A stretch of 64,000 nt of DNA from Gemmatimonadaceae bacterium (GCA_016742275.1 JACVCD010000009.1:1-64000), one strand, 5' to 3'. Shown: positions 35,347 to 46,727, counted from the stretch's first letter. Numbers and translations: made by a program. The notes: a model not told the origin generated them from the letters alone.

Positions 35347-35401
35347 ACAGTACTCCGGTGAAGTGAGTTACTGCCTGCGACACCTCGCGTGCACGGATAC
35401 C

Positions 35402-36403
35402 CTATCCGGCTTGCTCCACTTCGGCCTGTTGCAGTCCGGTGGATTCCGCAGCGCCCTCTGCATCTCCAGCGCCTGCTGCGAGTTCTTCGGTCAATGCGAG
35501 TTCGATCTCGGTGCCGTCCTTGGCTACCAATGTGTTGGCAAAGACGCTGCGCGCTTCGCGTTCAAGCTCACGCGCATTTTGTGAATAGCGCGCCGAGATG
35601 TGTGTGAGAACGAGTTGGCGGACCTGCGCTGCCAGTGCGACCTGCGCGGCTTCACGGGCCGTGCTGTGGCCAGTCTCGAGGGCACGCGCTGCCTCTTCGT
35701 CGGCGAACGTGGATTCGTGGATCAACACGTCTGCATCGCGCGCCGCATCGATGGTGGCCTGACAGGGGCGGGAGTCACCGGTCAGCACGATGCGACGGCC
35801 ACGGCGAGCCTCACCTACCAGCATCGAGGAGGGAATGACTCGACCGTCCTCGAGCGTGATAGGCTCGCCTCGATGGATGCGTCCCCAGAGTGGCCCCTCG
35901 GGAATTCCCAGCGACCGCGCCAATTCGGGGTTGAAGCGGCCCTTCCGGTCTTCCTCCACCAGAGCGTAACCCAGTGACACCGATGGACCATGGTCGACGG
36001 GGAACGTCTCGATGCGGTACTCGCCGCGTGACAGTGACGCCCCGGCTTCGAGTTCGGTGATATCGACCGGAAATGTGGTACGCTCGCCACCCAGACTGAT
36101 GCATTGGCGCAACGTCTTTGCCGCGCCACGCGGTGTCCAGATCCGAAGCCGCTCGGTCCGGCCCTGTAACGCCAGGGTCCGGATCAGTCCGGTTACGCCA
36201 AGGATGTGATCGGAGTGCACATGCGTGATGAACAGGTCTTCAAACGCAAAGGACACCCCGAACCGCATCATTTGCCGCTGAGTTCCCTCCCCGCAATCGA
36301 AGAGCAGAGTCTGCCCTTCTCGAATGATGGCGAGAGAGCTGACCCCCCGTTCAACGGTTGGCCTGGAGGCCGCTGTTCCGAGAAAACGCACGAGCAAAGG
36401 CAT
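35402..36403 (-). CDS. rnz: Ribonuclease Z (tRNA 3' processing endonuclease)
   Basis: A 333-residue metallo-beta-lactamase enzyme. The zinc motif HxHxDH is THVHSDHILG (near residues 51-60), and FDCGEGTQRQMM precedes it. DSRPCQATIDAARDADVLIHEST and LTHISARY hold the later zinc ligands. It trims the 3' end of tRNA precursors, needed here because the tRNAs in this window do not encode CCA. ATG at 36403 begins MPLLVRFLGTAA; the longer start at 36433 is less likely. The last 30 residues are an acidic Ala/Glu-rich tail absent from typical family members. Confidence 0.92.
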   Translation of the reverse strand: MPLLVRFLGTAASRPTVERGVSSLAIIREGQTLLFDCGEGTQRQMMRFGVSFAFEDLFITHVHSDHILGVTGLIRTLALQGRTERLRIWTPRGAAKTLRQCISLGGERTTFPVDITELEAGASLSRGEYRIETFPVDHGPSVSLGYALVEEDRKGRFNPELARSLGIPEGPLWGRIHRGEPITLEDGRVIPSSMLVGEARRGRRIVLTGDSRPCQATIDAARDADVLIHESTFADEEAARALETGHSTAREAAQVALAAQVRQLVLTHISARYSQNARELEREARSVFANTLVAKDGTEIELALTEELAAGAGDAEGAAESTGLQQAEVEQAG

Positions 36404-36633
36404 GGCTCGAATATAGGCAGCGCGATCTGACAAACTGCTCAGCCTGCCACGTGATAGCCTATTCCACCACTGAAATGTTGAAGATTGTGCACTGTGTCAC
36501 GTACAGAGGACACCGCGGCCCGTGGTTTGCAGAGAGGTAGAGGAGTGTTTCCCGCGGAGGCTGGCCTGGATGCTGTTCTGATCCTGTGGTTGGGTCGCCG
36601 CACAATTCTCACTTCCGGACGGCCGGGGGGCGT

Positions 36634-37041
36634 ATGACCGGAAAAAGCCGACGTGGATTCGCGTCGATGGATCCAGCGCGACAGCGCGAGATTGCCAGCA
36701 AGGGCGGGCGTGCCGCTCATGAGAAGGGAACGGCCCACGAGTGGTCGTCAGATGAGGCGCGTGAAGCGGGACGTAAGGGTGGTGTGACGGTGAGTCGTGA
36801 TCGTGCCCACATGGCGGCAATAGGCCGCGAGGGCGGAGAATCACGCAGTGCCGCGGCCCGAACTGCCCGTATGGGACATGGATCCGAACGTGAAGTGCCG
36901 ATGCCGTTTGCCGCGCGGAGTGATACGGCCCGTGATATCTCACGGGACATGCCGTCGATTCCACGTGGTGACCAGCGGCCAGCTCTCACGGTGGATCGCG
37001 GGCGTGTTGATGCGCCACGCGCCAACGACCTTCCGCGCTGA
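36634..37041 (+). CDS. KGG-repeat stress protein (GsiB/ConE-like)
   Basis: A 135-residue hydrophilic protein. RRGFASMDPARQREIASKGGRAAHEKG and SSDEAREAGRKGGVTVSRDRAHMAAIGREGG are KGG stress-protein repeats (two clear, one partial). Such proteins are induced by stress or desiccation and are thought to be natively disordered or DNA-linked. ATG at 36634 follows GGGGGG; the GTG at 36586 is an alternative. The C-terminal half has no recognisable repeat. Confidence 0.8.
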   Translation: MTGKSRRGFASMDPARQREIASKGGRAAHEKGTAHEWSSDEAREAGRKGGVTVSRDRAHMAAIGREGGESRSAAARTARMGHGSEREVPMPFAARSDTARDISRDMPSIPRGDQRPALTVDRGRVDAPRANDLPR

Positions 37042-37057
37042 TATCGCGCAACAACAG

Positions 37058-37100
37058 CTGAAAGGGCCCTGTCGCATTCCTGCGGCAGGGCCCTTTTCAG
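37058..37100. terminator. Bidirectional terminator between KGG gene and threonine dehydratase
   Basis: CTGAAAGGGCCCTG (37058-37071) pairs with CAGGGCCCTTTTCAG (37086-37100) across a 14-base loop. A-rich and T-rich flanks allow use from both convergent genes. Confidence 0.8.
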
Positions 37101-37137
37101 TTGTTTACGAAAGTTGTTTATGAACGACTTGATGAAA

Positions 37138-38157
37138 CTATGCCTGATACACCGACTCGAGCTGAGCGATGCGGGAAGGATCGATATTGCGTCCCGACAC
37201 AATGGCAACGATCGGGCCGGTCTTGTGCCATTCCGCGTTGTCGTCAGTCGATGCCACCGGTGTTGTTTTCGCTCCATGCCGAAGCGCTGCGAGGGTGACG
37301 GCGCCGGCGCCTTCAGCCACGAGACCAGTAGTGCGTTTGAACCAGACAATGGTTTCACCGATTTGGGCTTCAGTTACCAGCGCCAAGGCATCGGCGCACG
37401 TCTGCCCAATGTGCAGAGCATCGTCATCGATCTGGCCTGCCAATCCATCGGCGAGTGTTGGAGTGACCACCGTGTCGACCACATGACCGGCGCGCACGCT
37501 GGTGCTCATCGCGTGTGTCTCCACGCTTTGTACGCCGACGACATGCACCTGCGGGGCTTCGCGTCGCAGGACAGCGCCAACACCACCAAGCAGTCCACCG
37601 CCACCCGTGCACACGTAGAGCGCGCGCATCTCGGGACATTGTGACAACAGCTCGAGTGCAACCGTGCCCTGACCGGCCAGCAAGTCCAGACCGAGGCAAG
37701 GATTGATGAAGCGCACTCCTTCGCGGGCAGCATGTGCTTTGGCCAGTACCATCGCCGCGTCGTAGTCGGGCGCGTCATCGTTCACGATGGCACCAAGCGC
37801 CCGTATCCCATCCTTTTTGACCTGCGGTGCGGTGGATGGGACGTACAACACGGCCGGCGCATCGAAGGCCTTTGCTGCGTAGGCAACACCTAAACCGTGA
37901 TTGCCAGCGCTCGATGCCACGACGCCGCGCGCGCGTTCATCTGCCTGCATCCCGGCCAGCACATTGTATGCACCGCGCACCTTGAATGAGCCGGTGGGAT
38001 TCTCCAGTTCGAGCTTGAGCAAGACTTCGACGCCAAGCTGTTCAGACAGCGCATCGCTGCGAAGTAATCGGCTGGGCGGGAGGAACGAGCGCAGCCGTTC
38101 GGCTGCCAAGTGCACCGCTGAGACTGCAGGAAGAACCGACGGATTGAGCGTTTTCAT
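37138..38157 (-). CDS. Threonine/serine dehydratase
   Basis: A 339-residue fold-type II PLP enzyme. The PLP lysine is in ENPTGSFKVRGAYN (K59), the phosphate-binding loop is CTGGGGLLGG, and SSAGNHGLG binds the substrate carboxylate. It deaminates threonine to 2-oxobutanoate (or serine to pyruvate). No C-terminal ACT regulatory domain is present, so it resembles the catabolic or short biosynthetic type. It is convergent to the KGG gene. Confidence 0.9.
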   Translation of the reverse strand: MKTLNPSVLPAVSAVHLAAERLRSFLPPSRLLRSDALSEQLGVEVLLKLELENPTGSFKVRGAYNVLAGMQADERARGVVASSAGNHGLGVAYAAKAFDAPAVLYVPSTAPQVKKDGIRALGAIVNDDAPDYDAAMVLAKAHAAREGVRFINPCLGLDLLAGQGTVALELLSQCPEMRALYVCTGGGGLLGGVGAVLRREAPQVHVVGVQSVETHAMSTSVRAGHVVDTVVTPTLADGLAGQIDDDALHIGQTCADALALVTEAQIGETIVWFKRTTGLVAEGAGAVTLAALRHGAKTTPVASTDDNAEWHKTGPIVAIVSGRNIDPSRIAQLESVYQA

Positions 38158-38329
38158 ACCGCCAAGCTACGAATGTGACCGGATCGGCGGGAGCGCCGAA
38201 CTGAAGCATTCGCGACTTCGCCGCGAACCTGAGACGAACCCGACGTGAGCCTGCGCATCGGATTCCTGCGCGTGGTGAGGTGCACACATGTGCCTTCCTG
38301 GCACTTGAGCCCTCCCTCCGGTGACTCTC

Positions 38330-41300
38330 ATGTCGCGCCCTCTCTCCTTCTTTCTGATTGTATTTGTTGTTGCCTGTGGTGGCAGCGGTGGTGACACGAC
38401 CGCTCCACCACCACCAACGCCAGTAAGCGTCGCCATCTCTCCCTCGGCGTCCACCGTGAATGCAGGGGCGTCGGCGGAGTTTACGGCCAGTGTGTCCAAT
38501 GCGAGTTCAACAGCCGTAACCTGGACGGCGTCGGGCGGCACTATCAGTGGAAGTGGAGCCACGGTGAGTTGGGCGGCTCCTGGAGTGGGCGGGAGCTACA
38601 CCATTACGGCTACCAGTGTGGCCGATGCCACCAAAAGCGCCAGCGCCAATGTCACGGTGAACAGCGTGGGACTCACGCTCACACCAGCGACACTTACCGC
38701 CGGTGCCGGAGATACGGTGCCGGTGGCGGTGAGTGTCACCAACAGCTCCAATACTGCCGTCACCTGGAGTGCATCGGCCGGAACCATCATCGGCACTGGA
38801 AGCAGTGTGCAGTGGGCGGCACCGATCGGTGGTGGCAGCTACACGGTTACTGCCACCAGCGTACTCGATCCCGCACGCCGCGCCACGGCCACGGCAACAG
38901 TGACGCCGGTTGCGGTGGCAGTCACAGCGACGACGCCGGCACTGCTGCGCGGAGAAGGCACTTCACTCACGGCGGCCGTAACCGGAACCACTGCACGTGG
39001 CGTAACCTGGAGCAGCACCTGCGGCACGCTGTCGGGTACTGGCGCCACCGTGCAGTATGTGGCGCCGACAACGGTTGGCAGTTGCACCGTGCGCGCCACG
39101 AGCACGCGCGACACATCGCGCAGTGGCACAGCCACGATCACAGTCCGCCCGGTGTTTCGTGTTGGTGCCCTGGATGATGCCAACGATGGCGCATGCACAC
39201 CGCAGCATTGTACGCTGCGCGAAGCGATCATCGCGGCGAATATTGCACCCGATCGGGACTCCATTCAGATCGTCACCGCGGCACCTACCACGCTCACACT
39301 GGGTTCAGCATTGCCGTTCCTGAGTGAAGATGTCGATATCGTGGCGAGCGGCCCGACGCAGTTCATCATTGATGCCGCTGCAACCACGGCTGCGCAACGC
39401 GGTGTGCTCTACGCCAGCAACTCGGCAGTGGTGAGTGTACGTGGCATGACGTTGCGTGGTGGCCGCAGGAATGGTGGTGGCGGCCTGATTATCGATGACA
39501 GCGCGACGGTCACGATGCGCGAGGTGCATGTGCGCGACAACGAGTCGATTGGCGGTACCGGTGGCGGTGTTCTCGTACTGCGTGGTGGGCAGGCCACCTT
39601 CACGGACGTGGAGATCTTCAGCAATCGTTCCGGTATTGGTGGTGGTGGCATGCTGGTGGATGCCGGCAGCAGTGTCACCATGCGGCGGGGACGTATCGCC
39701 GACAATGAAAGTGTTGGTGGCAATGGCGGCGCCGTGCGCGTGGTGCGCGGCACGCTCACGTTCGACAGCGTTACGATCTCCGGCAATCGCGCCGTAGGTG
39801 CGCAGGGCGGCATCGGTGGGGGTATCCTCGCCGAGACTGAATCTCGCGTGCAGCTGAACGCTGTCACGTTTGCGGACAACAGCTCGAGTCTTTCGGCAGG
39901 TGCACTGGGTGTCCGCAGTGCTGCGCAGGCCACTATTGTGGCGTCCACCCTTCGTGCCAATCGCGCCGCTGCGGGTGCAGGCATTGAAGTCGGTGATGCC
40001 ACAGTGAACGTGTCGGGCACAACACTCACCGAGAATCGTGCATCGCAGCGCGGCGGCGGTGTGCTGCTCTACGGTGCAGCGCGCTACACACAGGATGGTG
40101 GTGCGATCCGAGACAACACGGCCGGTGTTCTGGGTGGCGCCGGTCTGTTCCTTCAGCAGGATGCCGATCTGACGCTCACGAGCGTGACGATCAGCGGCAA
40201 TCGCAGCGATAGTACCGGCCACGGCGGTGGGCTGCTGTCGAGTGGCAATTCGCGTGTCACGATGACGGGTGGCGCGGTCTCAAACAATCGTACCAATGGC
40301 GTTGGTGGTGCTGTTGTGGTGTCGGCTGGACGGCCATCGGCATTCAACAATGTCACGATGGCTGACAATGTCGCCGGTCTAGGTGGTGGCGCGGTGTTCA
40401 TCACGGCCAACGCGAACGTGACAATTACCGGTGGTACGTATTCCGGCAACTCGGCCACCGCTGGCGGTGGTGGCGGCATCTACGCGGACAATTCCACCGT
40501 GACCATGCAGAATGGCACGGTGAGTGGCAATCGCGCGCTACAGGGCGGTGGTGGCGGTCTGCTCGCGAATGTTGCTGGAACCTACGTGCTGCGTAACGTC
40601 ACGGTGCAGGACAACGAAGCCAACGTCGGTGCTGGTCTCGGCTTCACCGGTGCGATGACCATCACGGTGGACAGCGGCATTGTACGGAGGAATCGTTCTG
40701 CTACAGTCGGCGGCGGCGTGTGGAAGACGGGACAGTCTGCGCTCACCATGACGGGCACGCAGGTGCTCGAGAACACGGCGGAATCGCAGGGTGGTGGTAT
40801 ACAGCTGGTGGCTCCCGGAGCGGCGGCTACGCTGCGGCGATTGAACGTGCGCGGCAACAGTGCGGCCACCGGTAGTGGTGGTGGCGTGACCGCTGGTGTC
40901 ACCACGCTCATCGAAGAAAGCACATTTGCCGATAACACCACCGGTGCCATTGGTGGTGGCGTGTTTGCGGCATCACTGGGCAATGCCACCATTCGCAACA
41001 GCACGTTCTCCGGCAATCGGGCATTGGTCGGTGGAGGTGTGGCAGCCACCGGCCCGGCGTCACTGGTGAACGTGACATTGGTGAACAACACGGCCACGGA
41101 CTACGGCGCGGGCATTGGTACCAACAATTCGGGTGCCATGGCGGTAACCAATCTCGTGTTGAGCAACAACCGCGTGGGCGAGTTGTCACTCAACTGCGGT
41201 CGCGGTGGAACGAGTACGATCACGTCGAGCGGTGGCAATGTGGCATCGGATACGTCATGCTCGATGTTGACGCACACCACCGACAAGCGGAACGTCAGCG

Positions 41301-41584
41301 TCGGCATAAGCGCCACACTGGCCGACAATGGTGGTAGCACCGCGACACATGCGCTACTCGAGGGCAGTGCGGCCATCAACGCCGGTGTTGCGTCGGCGTG
41401 CTCGACCACCGATCAGCGTGGGTTCGCTCGTGTAGGGATCTGCGATAGTGGCGCGTTCGAGTTCGGCGCGTCGGCGGCGGTGCGAAGCAACATGCGCAGT
41501 GGCGTACGCGCAGAACCATCGAGCGGGTGCACCGCTACAACAGCGTCGTCCCGTGCACGCGCGAGATGTAACCTTCCACGTTGA
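38330..41584 (+). CDS. Giant secreted beta-helix lipoprotein with Ig-like N-terminus (polymorphic outer membrane type)
   Basis: A 1084-residue lipoprotein. The signal LSFFLIVFVVACGG ends in a lipobox. Three Ig-like repeats (about 25-290) each end in a TAT-V or NVTV strand. A CSLREA-type motif follows (GACTPQHCTLREAIIAANIA, about residues 290-310). About 650 residues of right-handed beta-helix come next, with GGG-x-NS/NR turns repeating every 20-30 residues. It ends in a choice-of-anchor Q region (DQRGFARVGICDSGAFEFG). The last 50 bases overlap the convergent photolyase. It probably acts as a surface adhesin or barrier protein. The start is ATG at 38330; a GTG nine bases earlier is possible. 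Confidence 0.87.
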   Translation: MSRPLSFFLIVFVVACGGSGGDTTAPPPPTPVSVAISPSASTVNAGASAEFTASVSNASSTAVTWTASGGTISGSGATVSWAAPGVGGSYTITATSVADATKSASANVTVNSVGLTLTPATLTAGAGDTVPVAVSVTNSSNTAVTWSASAGTIIGTGSSVQWAAPIGGGSYTVTATSVLDPARRATATATVTPVAVAVTATTPALLRGEGTSLTAAVTGTTARGVTWSSTCGTLSGTGATVQYVAPTTVGSCTVRATSTRDTSRSGTATITVRPVFRVGALDDANDGACTPQHCTLREAIIAANIAPDRDSIQIVTAAPTTLTLGSALPFLSEDVDIVASGPTQFIIDAAATTAAQRGVLYASNSAVVSVRGMTLRGGRRNGGGGLIIDDSATVTMREVHVRDNESIGGTGGGVLVLRGGQATFTDVEIFSNRSGIGGGGMLVDAGSSVTMRRGRIADNESVGGNGGAVRVVRGTLTFDSVTISGNRAVGAQGGIGGGILAETESRVQLNAVTFADNSSSLSAGALGVRSAAQATIVASTLRANRAAAGAGIEVGDATVNVSGTTLTENRASQRGGGVLLYGAARYTQDGGAIRDNTAGVLGGAGLFLQQDADLTLTSVTISGNRSDSTGHGGGLLSSGNSRVTMTGGAVSNNRTNGVGGAVVVSAGRPSAFNNVTMADNVAGLGGGAVFITANANVTITGGTYSGNSATAGGGGGIYADNSTVTMQNGTVSGNRALQGGGGGLLANVAGTYVLRNVTVQDNEANVGAGLGFTGAMTITVDSGIVRRNRSATVGGGVWKTGQSALTMTGTQVLENTAESQGGGIQLVAPGAAATLRRLNVRGNSAATGSGGGVTAGVTTLIEESTFADNTTGAIGGGVFAASLGNATIRNSTFSGNRALVGGGVAATGPASLVNVTLVNNTATDYGAGIGTNNSGAMAVTNLVLSNNRVGELSLNCGRGGTSTITSSGGNVASDTSCSMLTHTTDKRNVSVGISATLADNGGSTATHALLEGSAAINAGVASACSTTDQRGFARVGICDSGAFEFGASAAVRSNMRSGVRAEPSSGCTATTASSRARARCNLPR

Positions 41585-43058
41585 ACTTGAGACGTGCACG
41601 TGAAGTGACCATGGGGCGGATTCCGCCCCATACCGGTTTGTTTCCCCACGGCCGATCCCACAGCCCGAGGCACCACATGATGCCGCCGACGCTGTTGGGA
41701 TCGCGTCCGTCGAGGGCGTATTTGTCGTTCAGATGGAACAGCCACGCGCGCGCTTCTTCATAGTCGCGCGTCCAGAGCAGCATGGTCTTGCCCCACAACA
41801 TGCGCGGATAGTTGTGGATGATGCCTTGCGTAACCAATTCCGTCTGTGCCGCATTCCAGAGACGATCACCGGATCGTGCGGCTTCGAGTGTTGGTAGATC
41901 GTACAGCTCAGGACGCGGGTCGCGTTCGTGTTCGCGCATCGTGCGCTGAATCCAGTCCGGCAGACTCGCCAGCGTGTCAAACCCGGGTGTGCGCACACAC
42001 CAGTTGTACGACAATTCGCGCCACGTTGTCACTTGCTGCACAAATGCATCCACGCTCGCGGCCGGTGCACCAGAGGCCAGCGCGGCGCGTACCACTTCGG
42101 CGCCTGCCACATGGCCGAAATGGAGGTACGGTGAGAGGCGCGATGTGCCATCACCGTCGCTGGCTTCGTTGCGGTGCTCGTCGTAGCGCGGGAGCGCGGT
42201 CTCAACAAACTGGGCTAGTCGCGCGAGTGCGGCGTCACGCCCGCCGGGCAGCGCAACCGCCGGCACGTCATGATCGATCTCGCACCGCTGCACGGCCTGT
42301 GCGATGGCGTCATCCGACATATCACCAATGGGCAATGGTGCCAGCGATCCGCCGTCGGCAATCACCTGCCGTAAGGAAGCACGCAGTGCATCAGTGACCG
42401 CCACAAACGGCCACGCTTCCTCGACGGTTTCAAGACACTGATCCAGCACCTTGGCGATCTTGGGCCGAATGGTCCGCGCCGCGAATTCAGCCTTCACAAA
42501 CAGACCACTCGGCACCGAGCACACACTGTCGATCGCCAATACACGACACGCGGCGCGTTCGGCGAATCGCATCGTGCGGGGGTGCACTCCTGCTGTCGGG
42601 AAGAGATCGGTGAACACCACGTACGCTCGCGCGGCGAGTCGGTCCACGACACGACGGTCATCATCACGTCGCTCGCGCAGCACGAACTGATAGTGGAGAC
42701 CGAGCGCGCGAGCACGGCGCGCCGTATCGCGAGCGCCCTGCAGAATGAACGTGTGATGGCGGTCGCTGGCGTGCGGGTAGGTGGGATCGAGCCCCTGATG
42801 AATCACCAGCGGGAGGCGCAGCCGATTGGCCGTACGCACCGCTGCCCGCAGCGCCCAATTTTCATCGAGACGATGCGTGGACTGCATCCAGTACAGCACG
42901 TAGTCGCCGTCGGGCCGATACGTCTTGCCGTTGCAGTCCAACGTGCGATGCACGAGTTGATCGCGCACATAGTCGCTGTCGAGCGCATGTATGGTCTGGG
43001 ACTTCATCGGGGACATCATATGCACGCGGAACGCGAAGAGGCGGCGTACGGTGCCCAT
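41535..43058 (-). CDS. phrB: Class II deoxyribodipyrimidine photolyase
   Basis: A class II CPD photolyase of up to 507 residues. The N-terminal photolyase domain contains RPDGDYVLYWMQSTHRLDENWALRAA; the FAD region has SYNWCVRTPGF, TQGIIHNYPRMLWGKTMLLW and SVGGIMWCLGLWDRPWGNKPVWGG, all class II signatures. It repairs cyclobutane dimers in light. ATG at 43058 has AGGAGG two bases upstream; a start at 43007 (MKSQTIHALD) is closer to the usual family N-terminus, so the first 17 residues are uncertain. The C-terminal 16 codons overlap the beta-helix gene. Confidence 0.9.
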   Translation of the reverse strand: MGTVRRLFAFRVHMMSPMKSQTIHALDSDYVRDQLVHRTLDCNGKTYRPDGDYVLYWMQSTHRLDENWALRAAVRTANRLRLPLVIHQGLDPTYPHASDRHHTFILQGARDTARRARALGLHYQFVLRERRDDDRRVVDRLAARAYVVFTDLFPTAGVHPRTMRFAERAACRVLAIDSVCSVPSGLFVKAEFAARTIRPKIAKVLDQCLETVEEAWPFVAVTDALRASLRQVIADGGSLAPLPIGDMSDDAIAQAVQRCEIDHDVPAVALPGGRDAALARLAQFVETALPRYDEHRNEASDGDGTSRLSPYLHFGHVAGAEVVRAALASGAPAASVDAFVQQVTTWRELSYNWCVRTPGFDTLASLPDWIQRTMREHERDPRPELYDLPTLEAARSGDRLWNAAQTELVTQGIIHNYPRMLWGKTMLLWTRDYEEARAWLFHLNDKYALDGRDPNSVGGIMWCLGLWDRPWGNKPVWGGIRPMVTSRARLKFNVEGYISRVHGTTLL

Positions 43059-43159
43059 GTCCTCCTACCTTGACACTGCCCAGCGACCGGCTACCTTCCC
43101 CTCCGTTACCGGAATGGCCCCGCGCCGTTGGAGCGGGGCCTTTGCTGTCCGGACAACTT

Positions 43160-43232
43160 GGGGCTGTAGCTCAGCTGGGAGAGCGCTGCATTCGCATTGC
43201 AGAGGTCAGGGGTTCGAGCCCCCTCAGCTCCA
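43160..43232 (+). tRNA. tRNA-Ala (anticodon CGC)
   Basis: A complete cloverleaf of 73 bases. The acceptor stem holds the G3:U70 wobble, the alanine identity signal. The anticodon loop UUCGCAU gives anticodon CGC, reading GCG. The T arm is AGGGG-UUCGAGC-CCCCU. No CCA is encoded, so it needs RNase Z processing and CCA addition. Confidence 0.95.
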
Positions 43233-43252
43233 CTAGATCGTTTTGTGACTAA

Positions 43253-43275
43253 AGTTCGGCCAATATGACCGAACT
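43253..43275 (+). repeat. Inverted repeat AGTTCGG-N9-CCGAACT downstream of tRNA-Ala
   Basis: Perfect 7-bp arms (43253-43259 and 43269-43275) around nine bases, 21 bases after the tRNA. The half-site GTTCGG resembles part of the damage-operator motif seen at 1419, 2525 and 60654, but here it is inverted and not beside a promoter I can identify. Function unknown. Confidence 0.4.
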
Positions 43276-43397
43276 GTGACGGAATATCCGCTGGTGTGAC
43301 GCTGGAACCCAGTGCATCGTCCAGTGTATAGCAAGCCAAGCCCGCCGCTGATCGGTAGGACGGAGAGTTCCAATGACAGCGAGCGTGGCACTTGTGT

Positions 43398-43435
43398 AAT
43401 CCCCCGGCCGGGTTCGGTTCGGGGGATTCGCTTTT
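43398..43435 (+). terminator. Terminator-like hairpin in the gap after tRNA-Ala
   Basis: AATCCCCCG (43398-43406) pairs perfectly with CGGGGGATT (43420-43428) and is followed by CGCTTTTT. It sits between the tRNA and the convergent lipoprotein gene. The rest of the 219-base gap has no gene I can support. Confidence 0.65.
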
Positions 43436-43451
43436 TCTGGACCCCCGGTTT

Positions 43452-44795
43452 TCAGCCGCCGAGCACGGCCAGACCATCCCGGCGGAGTGCCTGCATCAAC
43501 TCCACGAAGAGACGGTTTTCCTCCTCTTCTACCTGGCCGGCAAAGTCGCTCATGGCGGTGAAGCCGAGGTTGCCGAGGAAGCGCATGATGGCGCTTTCCC
43601 GCACATGGGTGTCGAGTACCCGTTCGCTCAGTGTCTGGCCTGAAGGTCCTGTACGAAGTCCGAGTTTTACGTAGGTGCCGCTGCCTTCGAACGGACTGCG
43701 TATGGCGCTGCTCAGCATGCGCTCAGCGAACAACGGCAGGTGCCACTTGGGCTCGTGCGTGAATCGCATGGCCCATGCCCGTTCGCGCGGTGGGTCGATG
43801 TGTACGAACTCGCCACGCATGTCCGTCACGCCAACCATCCACGGGCCGAACTTGGCGAGTGCATCGACCATGATGTTGAGTGTGTCGGGCATACGCGATG
43901 GTGTGCCCGTAGGCGCACGATTGAGTGGCTGCAATTCACCGCGCAATGAACGGAATCGCATGGTCAACACGCGATTCACGGCACGTGCATCAAACCACTC
44001 AGCTCCTGACGCATCGTACAGGCGATAGCGATAGCGGGCCGGTTCGACGTATTTCGCGAGGAATCGCGCATAGGCTGGAAACCATGGGCGAATACCCTCA
44101 CTGTTGACACGAATCTGCAGTGTCACGAGCGTCGAGCCGTCACTCTGCGCGACGGTGAAGATCGAGTCGATGCTGAGCATGCGGCCCAGTGCATCCGTGG
44201 TTCGCGGTGACGCACCACGATAGTCCACACGAAGCGCTTGTGCGGGTCTTTCCGCGCTCAGAAACAGCGCCTTGACCATGTCCTCGATGCGCTGAGGTGG
44301 CATGGTACCGACATGGTGCTCCACGCTGGTGTGCCAACTCCAGTGATCACTGGCCCGCTGCGTCAGCGACACCATATGCCGTTGATCGCCCGGCTTTGAC
44401 GGTGCCGCGGCATTGGCGCGCGCGTCGAACTGAAATCGATTGCCGTTGAGCGTGCCCTGGAACTCGAGCTCACGCTCCGCGCCCGTCTTCGAGGTTCGCA
44501 TGGCGGTCCACAGGGACGTATCGGCCACGAGCTTTGAGGGAGCAAACGCATAGCGCCCGACCCGCAGGCGCGACTGCTGAACCTTTGCCGACCGTGTGAC
44601 GTTGGTGAAGCGATACTCGAAGCCTGTGGTGAGTCCTTCGAGGTTGGTTCGTGCGCTGGCCGCATCCGGGCCAGCTGCCAGCGCGGCGCCACGACACCCG
44701 GTGCCGAGCACCAGCACGGCTGCAACGGCCGCCAGGCCCAGGACGGGCAGGCGGCCACGGAGGCGCGTGAATGGTGCGGGTGTCTTCGCGGTCAT
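43452..44795 (-). CDS. Putative lipoprotein of unknown function
   Basis: A 447-residue protein. ATG at 44795 gives MTAKTPAPFTRLRGRLPVLGLAAVAAVLVLGTGCRG, a clear lipoprotein signal with a TGC lipobox. No recognised domain follows; there are YRYRLYDASG and DMRGEFVHIDPPRERAWAM segments. Divergent to glnS. A longer frame upstream is not supported. I do not recognise it. Confidence 0.65.
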   Translation of the reverse strand: MTAKTPAPFTRLRGRLPVLGLAAVAAVLVLGTGCRGAALAAGPDAASARTNLEGLTTGFEYRFTNVTRSAKVQQSRLRVGRYAFAPSKLVADTSLWTAMRTSKTGAERELEFQGTLNGNRFQFDARANAAAPSKPGDQRHMVSLTQRASDHWSWHTSVEHHVGTMPPQRIEDMVKALFLSAERPAQALRVDYRGASPRTTDALGRMLSIDSIFTVAQSDGSTLVTLQIRVNSEGIRPWFPAYARFLAKYVEPARYRYRLYDASGAEWFDARAVNRVLTMRFRSLRGELQPLNRAPTGTPSRMPDTLNIMVDALAKFGPWMVGVTDMRGEFVHIDPPRERAWAMRFTHEPKWHLPLFAERMLSSAIRSPFEGSGTYVKLGLRTGPSGQTLSERVLDTHVRESAIMRFLGNLGFTAMSDFAGQVEEEENRLFVELMQALRRDGLAVLGG

Positions 44796-44907
44796 GCCGG
44801 AGCAATCAAAGGGCCACTGACGGATATCGCACGGAGAAATACGTGATCTGCACACCGATGTATACGAGCCGGGATTAGATTCCAACGTCATCCTTACCCG
44901 TACACCT

Positions 44908-46614
<1,707 letters not shown>

Positions 46615-46639
46615 CGCGTTTTAAGGCTGGGACGTGCGT

Positions 46640-46671
46640 AACGCGGGTGACGAGGATTCGTCACCCGCGTT
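46640..46671 (+). terminator. Terminator after glnS
   Basis: A perfect 14-bp stem (46640-46653 with 46658-46671) closed by a four-base loop, 25 bases after the glnS stop. The T-run is short, so it may also act as an mRNA-stabilising hairpin. Confidence 0.7.
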
Positions 46672-46727
46672 GCATTGTAGGCCATGTTGCCGCCGAGTTG
46701 CCAAACGTGCCGAGAGCCGAGCAGAAT

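Noticed and set aside
38330-41584. Repeated GGTGGT-rich units as a CRISPR array
   Set aside because: Repeats are imperfect, in frame, and encode beta-helix turns; no constant-length spacers.
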